Shown here one piece after another: positions 34,397-43,790 of a DNA stretch of 48,129 bases. Origin of the DNA: an uncultured Clostridia bacterium. Lineage in GTDB: Bacteria; Bacillota; Clostridia; Oscillospirales; Acutalibacteraceae. Position 1 is the stretch's first letter. Every line of letters starts with the position of its first letter. The notes below the pieces were generated by a model. That model saw only the letters and a program-made list of their open reading frames with translations. It did not search any database and was not told the DNA's origin. The stretch lies in NCBI GenBank assembly GCA_927362715.1, contig CAKMIX010000021.1, positions 1-48,129 on the forward strand. Direction: 5' to 3'. The position numbers and the translations under genes are program-made.

Positions 34397-35722
34397 ATGA
34401 AAGAAACCATTATTCAATTCGGCGAAGGGAATTTTCTGCGCGGCTTTGTGGATCTGTTTATCCACAAGCTGAACGGGCAGGGGTTGTATGACGGCAAGGT
34501 CGTGGTGGTGCAGCCCATTAAAACCGGGCTTTGCGACGTGCTGAATGAACAAAAGGGCGTTTATAACCTGTATCTGCGCGGGCTTCAAAACGGCGAAGCG
34601 GTGTGTGAGCACACGCGCGTCACCTCGATTTCCCGCGCCGTAAACCCGTATGCGGATTTTGAGGGCTTTTTGGCGCTTGCAAAAGATCCGGATTTCCGCT
34701 TCGTCATTTCCAACACCACCGAGGCGGGCATTGCCTATGACCCGTCATGCGCGGTGTCCGACAGACCTGCAAGCTCGTTCCCGGGCAAGCTCACACAGCT
34801 TTTGTATGCGCGCTTTCAGGCGGGGCTGCCGGGCTTTGTGATGCTCGCGTGCGAGCTGATCGACAACAACGGCAAGGAACTGCAATCCTGTGTGCTGCGG
34901 TACGCGCAGCAGTGGCAATTGGGCGAGGACTTTTACGAGTGGGTCATTCGCGAGAACAAATTTTGCAGCACGCTTGTGGACCGCATCGTGACGGGCTACC
35001 CGAAAGCGGAAGCGGCTGCGCTTTGCCAAGAGCTCGGCTGGGAGGACCGCCTTTTGGACACGGCGGAGCCCTACCATTTGTGGGTGATCGAGGGCGATCA
35101 CGAAGCGGAACTTCCTTTGCGGCGCGCCGGAATCAACGTGGTTTGGACAAACGACGTAAGCCCCTATAAAAAGCGCAAGGTACGCGTGCTCAACGGCGCG
35201 CACACCGCCATGGTGTTCCCCGCGCTTTTGTGTGGGCTTCAGACCGTGGGCGAAGCACTCCGGGACGAACAGGTCAACGCATTTTTAAATGAAGCGCTGT
35301 TTTCTTACATCTTGCCCGCGCTCGGCGACACCGAGGACAACCGCGCGTTTGCGCATGATGTGCTGGAACGCTTTCGCAACCCGTATATTCAGCATCAGCT
35401 GCGTTCCATCGCGCTCAATTCCGTCAGCAAATTTTCGGTGCGCGTGCTGCCCACCATGCTCGACTGCCGCGAAAAGGACGGCGTATTCCCGCGCCCGTTT
35501 ATACTGTCCCTTGCCGCGCTGTTATATTTTTACAAAACCGACGCGCCGCAGGACGACGCGGCGGCGATCACCTGCATCAAAGAGCGGACGCTGCCCGAGA
35601 TCCTCGGGAATACCGCATTTTGGGGCGCAGACTTGACCGAGCTTGTTCCTGAAGTCTCAAAAGGCATGGAGATCATAGAGAAACAGGGGATGCGTGAGGC
35701 GTTCACATGGGCTTTGTCGTAA
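34397..35722 (+). CDS. uxaB: Tagaturonate reductase (altronate oxidoreductase)
   Basis: 441 residues of the mannitol dehydrogenase/UxaB family: IQFGEGNFLRGFVD at the N terminus (nucleotide fold of this family), PIKTGLCDVLNEQKGVYNLYLRG, ACELIDNNG, and the C-terminal catalytic block KKRKVRVLNGAHTAMV, where the Lys and the Asn/His pair lie. UxaB reduces D-tagaturonate to D-altronate with NADH. It is followed, with a 16-nt overlap, by altronate dehydratase, the next step. The ATG at 34397 has GGAGG upstream; the longer frame from 34310 lies inside the previous gene. Usually this pair serves galacturonate use, but uronate isomerase UxaC is not in this operon. Confidence 0.92.
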   Translation: MKETIIQFGEGNFLRGFVDLFIHKLNGQGLYDGKVVVVQPIKTGLCDVLNEQKGVYNLYLRGLQNGEAVCEHTRVTSISRAVNPYADFEGFLALAKDPDFRFVISNTTEAGIAYDPSCAVSDRPASSFPGKLTQLLYARFQAGLPGFVMLACELIDNNGKELQSCVLRYAQQWQLGEDFYEWVIRENKFCSTLVDRIVTGYPKAEAAALCQELGWEDRLLDTAEPYHLWVIEGDHEAELPLRRAGINVVWTNDVSPYKKRKVRVLNGAHTAMVFPALLCGLQTVGEALRDEQVNAFLNEALFSYILPALGDTEDNRAFAHDVLERFRNPYIQHQLRSIALNSVSKFSVRVLPTMLDCREKDGVFPRPFILSLAALLYFYKTDAPQDDAAAITCIKERTLPEILGNTAFWGADLTELVPEVSKGMEIIEKQGMREAFTWALS

Positions 35723-37086
35723 TTCACCCTGCCGACAACGTGCAGGTTTCTTTAGAAAACGGACATAAATACGCGCGGCGCTCCATTCGGGCGGGCGAAG
35801 CGGTCATCAAATACGGCTTTCCCATAGGCGTGGCGACGCAGGACATTGCGGCGGGCGCACATGTGCACAGCCACAACCTGAAAACCGCGCTCGGCGGCGT
35901 GCGGGAATACACCTATGCGCCGAAATCCTGCGCGCTCCCAGCCGTACCGCCTGAGGAGATCTCCGCTTATGAGCGTCCGAACGGCGAGATCGGTATCCGC
36001 AACGATATTTGGATCGTCAATACAGTCGGCTGTGTCAACAAGACCGCGCAGGCGATCGCGGAAAAAACAGGCGCGTTTTGTTTTCCGCATCCATACGGGT
36101 GCAGCCAGCTCGGCGGCGATCTTCTGCGCACGCAGCAGATCCTTTGCGGGCTTATCCGCCATCCCAATGCGGGCGGCGTGCTGGTGCTGGGGCTTGGGTG
36201 TGAGAACAACAACATCGGCGAGCTTCAAAAGGTGCTGGGCGATTACGACCGCGACCGCGTGCGTTTTTTGAATGTGCAGGACTGCGGCGATGAGATCCGA
36301 GAGGGCGTGCGGCTGGTTCTCGGATTACAAAGCCGAGCCGCGAAGAACCGCCGTGTGCGCGTTCCGGTCTCCCGCTTGAAGATCGGTTTGAAATGCGGCG
36401 GCAGCGACGGGCTTTCGGGCTTGACCGCAAACCCCACGGTCGGCCGCGTCTGCGACCGCCTTTGCGCTATGGGCGGCACGGCGGTGCTCACCGAGGTGCC
36501 GGAGATGTTCGGCGCGGAGCAGCTTTTGATGAACCGCTGCCAAAGCGCCGAGGTGTTCGAGCAGACCGTGCGGCTCATCAATCGGCAAAAGGCGTATTTC
36601 CTTGCGCACGGGGAAAAGGTGAGCGAAAACCCGTCGCCGGGGAACAAGGCGGGCGGCATCACGACGCTGGAAGAAAAATCCCTCGGCTGTGTGCAGAAGG
36701 GAGGCACGTCGCCCGTCACGGCGGTGCTTGAGATCGGCGATACGGCGGCCGCGGCGGGGCTTAACTTACTGGAAGGCCCCGGAAACGACATGGTTGCGGT
36801 CACAAATCTCACGGCGGCGGGCTGCCATATGATCCTGTTTACCACCGGGCGCGGCACGCCCTTGGGCGCGCCCGTACCGACCGTTAAGATCGCCACGAAC
36901 ACGGCGTTGGCACAGCAGAAGCCGCATTGGGTGGACTTTGACGCACAGCCCGCGCAGACGGACGCTGACGGCACGGCAGATGCGCTTTTCTCTCTGGTCT
37001 TGGAAACGGCGAACGGCGCGATGACCAAATCGGAGCAGAACGGCTTTCGGGAAATCGCCATTTTGAAAGACGGGGTGACCTTATGA
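35707..37086 (+). CDS. uxaA: Altronate dehydratase
   Basis: 459 residues: an N-terminal SAF domain (IHPADNVQVSLENG to about residue 75), then the UxaA domain with GFPIGVATQDIAAGAHVHSH, RNDIWIVNTVGCVNKTA, HPYGCSQLGGD, LGCENNN, LKCGGSDGLSGLTANPTVG and EVPEMFGAEQ. The enzyme removes water from D-altronate to give 2-keto-3-deoxy-D-gluconate and is iron- or manganese-dependent. The length is a little shorter than E. coli UxaA. Its start overlaps uxaB by 16 nt and its stop overlaps the amidohydrolase start as ATGA. The enzymes that use KDG (kinase, aldolase) are not in this window. Confidence 0.93.
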   Translation: MGFVVIHPADNVQVSLENGHKYARRSIRAGEAVIKYGFPIGVATQDIAAGAHVHSHNLKTALGGVREYTYAPKSCALPAVPPEEISAYERPNGEIGIRNDIWIVNTVGCVNKTAQAIAEKTGAFCFPHPYGCSQLGGDLLRTQQILCGLIRHPNAGGVLVLGLGCENNNIGELQKVLGDYDRDRVRFLNVQDCGDEIREGVRLVLGLQSRAAKNRRVRVPVSRLKIGLKCGGSDGLSGLTANPTVGRVCDRLCAMGGTAVLTEVPEMFGAEQLLMNRCQSAEVFEQTVRLINRQKAYFLAHGEKVSENPSPGNKAGGITTLEEKSLGCVQKGGTSPVTAVLEIGDTAAAAGLNLLEGPGNDMVAVTNLTAAGCHMILFTTGRGTPLGAPVPTVKIATNTALAQQKPHWVDFDAQPAQTDADGTADALFSLVLETANGAMTKSEQNGFREIAILKDGVTL

Positions 37087-37958
37087 CGGTAGTGGATGCG
37101 CACGCGCATTTATGGGCACGGCAAAACGGGCGCGTGGACGGCAGACCCGTTATACCTTTAGAAAACGGCAAAAGCGATTTCGGCGGGGAAACCCGGCAGA
37201 TGATGCCGCCCTACATGGACGACGGCGCAAATACCGCGGAGCGCCTGATCGCGAACATGGATTACGCCCGCGTTTCGGCGGCGGTCATCACGCAGGAGGA
37301 GATCGACGGCAACCAGGATGATTACCTGCTGCTGGCAAAGCAAAAGTACCCCGAGCGGCTGAAGATCTGCAGCCTGTATGAGGAGGGCAAGCCCTTTCGG
37401 CTCGAGGGTTTTGACGGTGTAAAATTATGTGCCGGCAGATTGAAAACACAGGATCTCACGAAGCATGCAGCCGTGTTTGAAGCGGCCGAGTGCGCGGGGA
37501 AATTTATCTCCATCGACCTTGCCGACGGCGACCGCCAAACGGGCGCGCTCAAAGAGCTCGCCGCGCAGTACCCGATGCTGCGTATTGCCGTCGGACATTT
37601 CGGCATGGTCACGCGCGACGGCTGGCACGAGCAGATCAAGCTCGCGCGGCAGCGCAATATTTATATTGAAAGCGGCGGCATCACCTGGCTTTTCAACCGG
37701 GAGTTCTACCCTTACCCGTCGGCGGTGCGCGCCGTTCGCGAGGCGGCAGAGCTTTGCGGCATGGAAAAGCTGATGTGGGGCAGCGACTATCCGCGCACCA
37801 TGGTAGAGATCACCTATAAAATGAGCTGCGATTTCATCCTGAAATCCGACGCGCTGTCCGACGAAGAAAAAGCGCGGTTCCTTTATCAAAACGCACAGGT
37901 GTTTTACGGGTTTGAAACACTTGTGCCTTGCCCGAATATCCCCCATATGCTTGACTGA
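37083..37958 (+). CDS. Amidohydrolase-type sugar lactonase (COG3618-like)
   Basis: 291 residues, amidohydrolase TIM barrel of the 2-pyrone-4,6-dicarboxylate/fuconolactone lactonase group. DAHAHLW (residues 5-11) gives the HxH ligands, AVGHFGM and WGSDYPRTMVE the later His and Asp, with DYPR near the C terminus as in COG3618. No signal peptide. Members hydrolyse L-fucono- or L-galactono-lactones. Set between altronate dehydratase and the GH110 gene, and in one operon with an aldose dehydrogenase, a lactonase role for the second step of an oxidative sugar pathway fits best. The ATG overlaps the uxaA stop by 4 nt. Confidence 0.82.
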   Translation: MTVVDAHAHLWARQNGRVDGRPVIPLENGKSDFGGETRQMMPPYMDDGANTAERLIANMDYARVSAAVITQEEIDGNQDDYLLLAKQKYPERLKICSLYEEGKPFRLEGFDGVKLCAGRLKTQDLTKHAAVFEAAECAGKFISIDLADGDRQTGALKELAAQYPMLRIAVGHFGMVTRDGWHEQIKLARQRNIYIESGGITWLFNREFYPYPSAVRAVREAAELCGMEKLMWGSDYPRTMVEITYKMSCDFILKSDALSDEEKARFLYQNAQVFYGFETLVPCPNIPHMLD

Positions 37959-37971
37959 CGGAGAAAACGAT

Positions 37972-39606
37972 ATGCAGGAGATCAAAGCAGCCGATTTCGG
38001 CGTTCTGCCGGGAAAAGATGTCACGCGCGAGGTCTCTGCCCTTTGCGCGGCACTTACCGATATCCCCGGCGAGAAAACCGTCCGCTTTGCAGCGGGAACA
38101 TACCATTTGCGCAGTGACCTTTGCGAAAAGCACAGGCTTGTCATCACCAATACCGTCGGCGATAAGGAGTTTTCGCCGGAGGAAACGCCGCATGAAAACG
38201 CCGTGCCGTTTTATCTGGAAAACATTGAAGACCTGACGTTGGACTTCGGCTCGGCGGTATTTGTTATCGACGGCAAGGTAACGAATTTTGTCGCTGTCGG
38301 CTGCCGCAATTTAACGGTAAAAAATCTGACGATCCGCCACAGCTGGCCCGATATGCACGAGCTTCGCGTGACGCGCGTCACGCCGGTCTCCGTGGATTTT
38401 GAAGCCGACCGCGACACCGACCTGTATTTCAAGGGCGATACGCCGTATTTCCGCGGGCGCGATTACGACTACCCCGTTGCACGAAACGCGGCGACATCGG
38501 GCTGGATCGGGCATATCCGTGCACGCACGCCCGACCGCCTTGCGCGTGTACAGCATCCGCTGTGTGCCGCCGTTCGCACCAAAAGGCTCGGCGAACGGCG
38601 CTTCCGTGCATATTTCCCGAATACGTGGCGGTTTAAAAAGGGCGATCTGTATTATATCTTCGATGTGCGCCGCCAATTTGCGGGGATCTTCCTCGACCGC
38701 TGTGCAAATGTGCGGCTGGAAAACATCAAACAGCGGTTCAATTATTCGCTGGCGCTCGTCGCGCAGGATTGTGAGAACTTAGAAGCCGATCGTCTGGAAT
38801 TCGCGCCCGAGGCAACGGATGCGCGCCGCATGGCGTCGGTCGCGGACTTTATCCAAATTTGCATGTGCCGCGGCGATGTTTCCATCACGAACAGTGTGTT
38901 TGACGGCGCGGGCGACGACTGCTTAAACGTCCACGGCATCCACTTTGCCGTGACCGAAAAGGCAGGCGACCGGCTGACGGTGCGCTTTATGCATCCGCAG
39001 ACGCACGGCTTTCTGCCGCTGCGTGCGGGGGATACAATTGCGTTCATTTCCCCGAAGACCCTGCTTGAATCGGGACGCACGCAGATCAAGACCGCACGGC
39101 TTGTGAATGAATACGAAATCGAACTGACCGTTTCAAACGCGGCGGGAGCCGAGGTCGGCTGTGTGATCGAAGATGTGGACGCCTGCCCGAATGTGGTCTT
39201 TGCGAACAATGCGCTCAACCGCATCATTACCCGCGGGCTGCTTTTGACCACGCGCGGGAAAGTGCTTGTGGAAAACAATCGGTTCGTGAGTACGACTATG
39301 AGCGGTATCCTGCTTTCGGATGACGCGAAAAGCTGGTATGAAAGCGGCATGTGCTGTGACGTGACCGTGCGCGGCAATACCTTTGCCTATTGCGGGCAGA
39401 CGCCGATACGGATCCTGCCCGAAAACGCGGTGCACGCGGGGGCGGTGCATAAAAATATCCATATTGTAAGAAATCGATTTGAGCGGTATAAAGGCTTTTG
39501 CATCACGGCAAAGTCTACGGATAACCTGCAAGTTACCGGCAACCGCTTCCTGTGCGGCAAGCCCTTAAAAACCGTCCGATGCACGCATGTGCGCTTAGAA
39601 GACTGA
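37972..39606 (+). CDS. GH110-like alpha-1,3-galactosidase (beta-helix)
   Basis: 544 residues forming a right-handed parallel beta-helix (repeated short turns such as NLTVKNLTIRH, VRLENIKQRFNYSLAL, VLVENNRF). The block GAGDDCLNVHGIH with Asp315-Asp316, followed by ITRGLLLTTRGKVLVENN and ILLSDDAKSWYESG, matches GH110, whose members remove alpha-1,3-linked galactose (blood group B-type or linear, and carrageenan-like substrates). The Asp pair lies where the family catalytic acids are. There is no signal peptide, unlike most GH110 enzymes I know, so it is probably cytoplasmic. The ATG at 37972 has GGAG upstream. Specificity cannot be read from sequence. Confidence 0.8.
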   Translation: MQEIKAADFGVLPGKDVTREVSALCAALTDIPGEKTVRFAAGTYHLRSDLCEKHRLVITNTVGDKEFSPEETPHENAVPFYLENIEDLTLDFGSAVFVIDGKVTNFVAVGCRNLTVKNLTIRHSWPDMHELRVTRVTPVSVDFEADRDTDLYFKGDTPYFRGRDYDYPVARNAATSGWIGHIRARTPDRLARVQHPLCAAVRTKRLGERRFRAYFPNTWRFKKGDLYYIFDVRRQFAGIFLDRCANVRLENIKQRFNYSLALVAQDCENLEADRLEFAPEATDARRMASVADFIQICMCRGDVSITNSVFDGAGDDCLNVHGIHFAVTEKAGDRLTVRFMHPQTHGFLPLRAGDTIAFISPKTLLESGRTQIKTARLVNEYEIELTVSNAAGAEVGCVIEDVDACPNVVFANNALNRIITRGLLLTTRGKVLVENNRFVSTTMSGILLSDDAKSWYESGMCCDVTVRGNTFAYCGQTPIRILPENAVHAGAVHKNIHIVRNRFERYKGFCITAKSTDNLQVTGNRFLCGKPLKTVRCTHVRLED

Positions 39607-39640
39607 CTGTTTATCTTCCCTGTTGTAAAGGAGAGTTCCT

Positions 39641-41560
39641 ATGCCGAGATTGGAAACCAAACGCTATCGCTGCAGTGCCTTTGGGCGTCCCTGCGACTTC
39701 CCCGCGCTTTCGGCGGAAAGGCAGCCGCACCGCTTGAAATCGACCATTGCGGATTACGAGGGGCTGTTCATCGACTACGGGTACCGGGAGACCTCGTACC
39801 CGTATACCCAGCAAAACGATTACACCGACGAAGCGGAACGCGACGTACCCGTTGCCGTGCTGGAAAATGAGCTTCTGTATGCGGAATTCCTGCCGACGCT
39901 CGGCGGCAGGCTTTGGCGGCTGTACGACAAAAAGCGGCAGCGCGACGTGTTGTATACCAACGATGTCATCCGCTTTCGGAACCTGAGCGTGCGCAACGCG
40001 TGGTTTTCGGGCGGGGTGGAATGGAACTGCGGCGTCATCGGGCACAGTCCGTTCACCTGCTCGCAGATGTACTGCGCTGCCGTCACGGGCAAAAACGGCG
40101 AGGATGTTTTGCGCTTTTACGAGTTTGAGCGTGTGCGCGGCATCTATTATCAGATGGATTTTTGGCTGGAAAAAGATCGCCTTATGGTGGCTGTGCGCAT
40201 CGAAAATCCAAACGAGCAGGTCGTGCCGATGTATTGGTGGTCGAATATGGCGACGCCCGAATACAAAGGCGGGCGGGTCGCCGTGCCGGCGGTGAGCGCT
40301 TACAACAACTCCGACGGCATGGGCATCAAAAAATCCGCGATCCCCTATGACGGCGGCAGGGATGTTTCCTATCCCGAAAACATCCCCGATACGATCGATT
40401 ACTTTTATGACATCGCCCCGCAAAGCGACAAATTTATTGTGAATGCGGACGCACAGGGCTTCGGGCTTTTGCAGTTTTCCTCGAACCATCTCAAGGGCAG
40501 AAAGCTCTTTTCCTGGGGGCACCGCAAGGGCTCGCACCATTGGCAGCGGATGCTGACAGACAGGGCGGGCGATTATGTGGAGATCCAAGCGGGGCTCGGC
40601 AAGACGCAGTATGAATGCCTGCCCATGCCGCCGAAAACCACATGGGCATTTCTGGAGTGCTACACGCTGAGTGCGCTCGGCGCGGCGGCGATGCAGGGCG
40701 GTTACGAGGCGCTTGTGACGGCGGCGGAAAAACAGGTGCAGTCGCTCGGCGGCTCGGCAGGTTTGGACAGCCGCCTGCAGGACGTCCTGCGGGACATCAG
40801 CCTGCAAACGGGGGAATTGCTGCTTGCGGGCAGCGGCTGGGGCGCGCTCGAACAGCAGCTCGGCGGGCAGTCCCCCGCGCATTTGGAGTTCTGCGCGGAC
40901 GATGACGTGACCCCGTGGATGGAGCTGCTTTCCAAAAAGCCTTTGTCCGCGCCGCTGTCCTTTGCTTACGGCGCGCGGCAGGAGGCGTTGCTTTTAGAAA
41001 ACGCCGATCTTTGCGAATGGAGCGTGCCGTACCAGCTTGGGCTTTTGTGCTATGACCGCCGCGAATTTGAAAAAGCGAAAGTCTGGTGCGAAAAGAGTTT
41101 GCTGCTCGACAGCAACCCGAAGAACCTGCATTTGTATGCCTTTGTTCTGTATCAGCTTAAGGATGCGCATTTCTCCTATTTTGTGCGCAAAGCCCTGCTT
41201 CAGAATCCGAACGACTACGGGCTTTGCGAGAGTTTGTTTTCTCTCCTGCTGCACGCCGAAGACTATGCGTCGCTGATCGAAAGCTTCCCGCAGCTTTCCG
41301 GGGATTTGCAGGGGAACGCCCGCCTTTGCATGTATCTGGCGGTCGCTTATCTCGGCGCGGGCGACGCAAAACGCGCCGAAGAAATTCTGCTTTCCGACGG
41401 CGGCTTGCAGCTTCGGGATTACCGCGAAGGCGACCGCATGCTGGATACGCTTTATCGCGGCATCCGCAAAGCACTGTACCGCGAGACGGACGCGCAGATC
41501 ACCGTGCCCGAGCAGTTCGATTTTATCGTAGCGGATTTCGGAGGAGAAAAGGATGGATAA
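39641..41560 (+). CDS. DUF5107-domain protein with C-terminal TPR repeats (short copy)
   Basis: 639 residues, no signal peptide. Paralog of the 1080-residue protein that opens the operon: the DUF5107 part (about 65-360) contains LYAEFLPTLGGRLWRLYDKKRQRDVLYTND, WFSGGVEWNCGVIGHSPFT and YWWSNMATPEYKGG, and the C-terminal ~230 residues are TPR-like helices (LGLLCYDRREFEKAKVWCEKSL). AAAGGAGAG precedes the ATG. Its end overlaps the GH95 start by 8 nt. Enzymatic or binding function is not known to me; two unequal copies in one operon suggest different sugars. Confidence 0.85.
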   Translation: MPRLETKRYRCSAFGRPCDFPALSAERQPHRLKSTIADYEGLFIDYGYRETSYPYTQQNDYTDEAERDVPVAVLENELLYAEFLPTLGGRLWRLYDKKRQRDVLYTNDVIRFRNLSVRNAWFSGGVEWNCGVIGHSPFTCSQMYCAAVTGKNGEDVLRFYEFERVRGIYYQMDFWLEKDRLMVAVRIENPNEQVVPMYWWSNMATPEYKGGRVAVPAVSAYNNSDGMGIKKSAIPYDGGRDVSYPENIPDTIDYFYDIAPQSDKFIVNADAQGFGLLQFSSNHLKGRKLFSWGHRKGSHHWQRMLTDRAGDYVEIQAGLGKTQYECLPMPPKTTWAFLECYTLSALGAAAMQGGYEALVTAAEKQVQSLGGSAGLDSRLQDVLRDISLQTGELLLAGSGWGALEQQLGGQSPAHLEFCADDDVTPWMELLSKKPLSAPLSFAYGARQEALLLENADLCEWSVPYQLGLLCYDRREFEKAKVWCEKSLLLDSNPKNLHLYAFVLYQLKDAHFSYFVRKALLQNPNDYGLCESLFSLLLHAEDYASLIESFPQLSGDLQGNARLCMYLAVAYLGAGDAKRAEEILLSDGGLQLRDYREGDRMLDTLYRGIRKALYRETDAQITVPEQFDFIVADFGGEKDG

Positions 41561-43790
41561 GCTTTGGTACAAAGAACCTGCCAAACGCTGGCGCGAGGCG
41601 CTGCCCTTGGGCAACGGCTTCATGGGGCTGATGGTCTTCGGCGGCAAGCGGACGGAGAAGCTCTGTTTTAACGACGGTACGCTTTGGTCGGGCTATCCGA
41701 AGGATTACAACAGCGAAAAAAGCGCAAAAGCGCTCGGGCAGGTGCGCGAGCTGATCTTTCAAGGCAAAAACAGCGAAGCCGACGCGCTCTGCGAAACGGA
41801 GATGTGCGGGAATTACAGCGAGGCGTTTATGCCGCTGGGGAATGTGTATCTGCGCTTGCACGGGGTGTCGGCGCGCGGCTACAGGCGGGAATTGTCGCTC
41901 GCAAAAGGTCTTTGCACGGTGCAGACCGCAGGCGTGCGCCGCGAGACGTTTTGCTCGAACCCCGACCGCGTCGCCGTGTACCGCATTACGGCCGACAAGC
42001 CGTTTTCTCTGACCGTGACGGCGGACAGCAAGCTGCATTTTTCGTGCAGCAGTGCAGAAAATGCGCTGGTGCTCACGGGCAACGCGCCCGACTACGCCGC
42101 GCCGAACTATCTGCGCACGAAGCGGCATCCGATCCGGTATGACGAAAACAAAGGCATGGCGTTCTGCCTGCGCACCGAAGTGGAAACCGACGGAACCGTG
42201 TCCTGTAAGCGCGGCAAGCTGAACGTGCGCGGCGCAAAAACAGTAACGCTTTTCTTCGCGACGGCGACAGGTTTCTTGGGCTTTGACAAAATGCCCGACA
42301 TCTCCCGCGCAAACGCCGCCGCCGCGTGTAAGGCGCATTTGGCGGAAGTGCCGCGCGACTACAAAGCGCTTTATGCGCGCCACACGGCGGATTTCGGCGC
42401 GCTGTATACCGGTGCGCGGGTCTCCCTTGGCGCTGAAAGCGAGCTTCCGACCGATAAACTGCTGAAAGCCGTGCAAAAAAGCACGGATGCGCGCACCTTT
42501 GCCGCGCTTTGCGAATTGTTCTACAATTTCGGCAAATATCTGACGATCAGCGGTTCGCGCAAGGGCGGGCAGGCGCTGAATTTACAGGGGATTTGGAACG
42601 AATCGGTGCGCCCGCCGTGGAGCAGCAACTACACGGTCAACATCAACACGCAGATGAATTATTGGGGCGCGTCGCGCGCGGGACTTTCCGAATGTGTGGA
42701 GCCGCTTTTGCAGCTCGTATATGAAACGGTGCAGAACGGCAAAAAAACCGCGCAGGTCAACTATGGCTGCCGCGGGTTCGCGTGCAACCACAATGTAGAC
42801 CTGTGGCGCAAAACACCTCCTGTACAGCGCGATCCCAGCTACATGTTCGCGCCGCTCTGCGGCGTGTGGCTTGCCAATGAAATATATGCCTACTACCGCA
42901 ACGGCGCTTTGCAGGATGGCGCGGACAAGGTGAAAACCATCACGGCCTCGGCGGCGCAGTTTGCATCGGACTTCCTCATTTTGCATGACGGCTGTTATGT
43001 GACCTGCCCGTCGTCCTCGCCCGAAAACGCGTTCCGAAAGGACGGCGTGCGCTGTCAGCTCGACTACGCCTCTGCGTTTGATATGGGGCTCGTGCGCCAG
43101 AGCTTTCAAAATTACCGGGAGCTGTTTGCGGGGGAGGATACAGAGCTTTCACGCGAGATCGCGGAAAAAGAGCCGAAGCTGTACCCGTTCCGTGCGGGGA
43201 AAAACGGCATTTGCGAATGGCATACGGAGTATGAAACGCCCGAGCCCGGGCATCGGCATTTTTCGCCGCTGTATGCGTTTTACCCCGGCAACAGCATCGG
43301 CTATGATGCCGATCCCGAACAGCGCGGCTGGGTCGAACAGCTGTTCCGGCACCGGCTTGCCCATTCCGGGCAGCACATCGGCTGGTCGGCGGCGTGGGCG
43401 ATCTGTTTGAGCGGCAGGCTGCGCGACGGCAAGACCGCGCAAAAGGTCATTTGCGATCTGCTTTGCCATGCGGTATTCCGCAATCTGTTTTGTGTGCATC
43501 CGCCGTTTTTGTTCCAAATTGACGGCAATCTCGGCTTTGTAGCGGGAATACACGAGCTGCTTTTGCAGGAGGAAGCGGGTGTGCTGACGCTTCTCCCCGC
43601 TTTGCCCGAAAGCTTTGCTGCAAGCGGGCAGGTGACGAACCTTTTGGTGTGCGGCGCAAAGCTCAGCTTTTCCTGGCGCGACGGCAAGGTAACGGCGGTG
43701 TCCTGTGACCGGCCCGTCATGGTTTTACGCCGCAATCTGGCGCGGGATGTAAAAATCGGTGAAAATGTGGTCGTAAAGGAGATTTCATAA
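41553..43790 (+). CDS. GH95 alpha-L-fucosidase / alpha-L-galactosidase
   Basis: 745 residues covering the GH95 layout: N-terminal beta domain (WREALPLGNGFMGLMVFGG, LCFNDGTLWSGYPKDY), then the helical (alpha/alpha)6 barrel with LNLQGIWNESVRPPWSSNYT, NINTQMNYWGA, CNHNVDLWRKTPP, TCPSSSPENAF and the conserved end block FQIDGNLGFVAGIHELLL. The Asn-Asp, Glu and Asp residues of the family catalytic set appear to be present. GH95 inverting enzymes remove alpha-1,2-L-fucose; some members prefer alpha-L-galactose. No signal peptide. Because the operon can be read as an L-galactose pathway, alpha-L-galactosidase activity is a real possibility. Its stop overlaps the next start as TAATG. Confidence 0.88.
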   Translation: MDKLWYKEPAKRWREALPLGNGFMGLMVFGGKRTEKLCFNDGTLWSGYPKDYNSEKSAKALGQVRELIFQGKNSEADALCETEMCGNYSEAFMPLGNVYLRLHGVSARGYRRELSLAKGLCTVQTAGVRRETFCSNPDRVAVYRITADKPFSLTVTADSKLHFSCSSAENALVLTGNAPDYAAPNYLRTKRHPIRYDENKGMAFCLRTEVETDGTVSCKRGKLNVRGAKTVTLFFATATGFLGFDKMPDISRANAAAACKAHLAEVPRDYKALYARHTADFGALYTGARVSLGAESELPTDKLLKAVQKSTDARTFAALCELFYNFGKYLTISGSRKGGQALNLQGIWNESVRPPWSSNYTVNINTQMNYWGASRAGLSECVEPLLQLVYETVQNGKKTAQVNYGCRGFACNHNVDLWRKTPPVQRDPSYMFAPLCGVWLANEIYAYYRNGALQDGADKVKTITASAAQFASDFLILHDGCYVTCPSSSPENAFRKDGVRCQLDYASAFDMGLVRQSFQNYRELFAGEDTELSREIAEKEPKLYPFRAGKNGICEWHTEYETPEPGHRHFSPLYAFYPGNSIGYDADPEQRGWVEQLFRHRLAHSGQHIGWSAAWAICLSGRLRDGKTAQKVICDLLCHAVFRNLFCVHPPFLFQIDGNLGFVAGIHELLLQEEAGVLTLLPALPESFAASGQVTNLLVCGAKLSFSWRDGKVTAVSCDRPVMVLRRNLARDVKIGENVVVKEIS

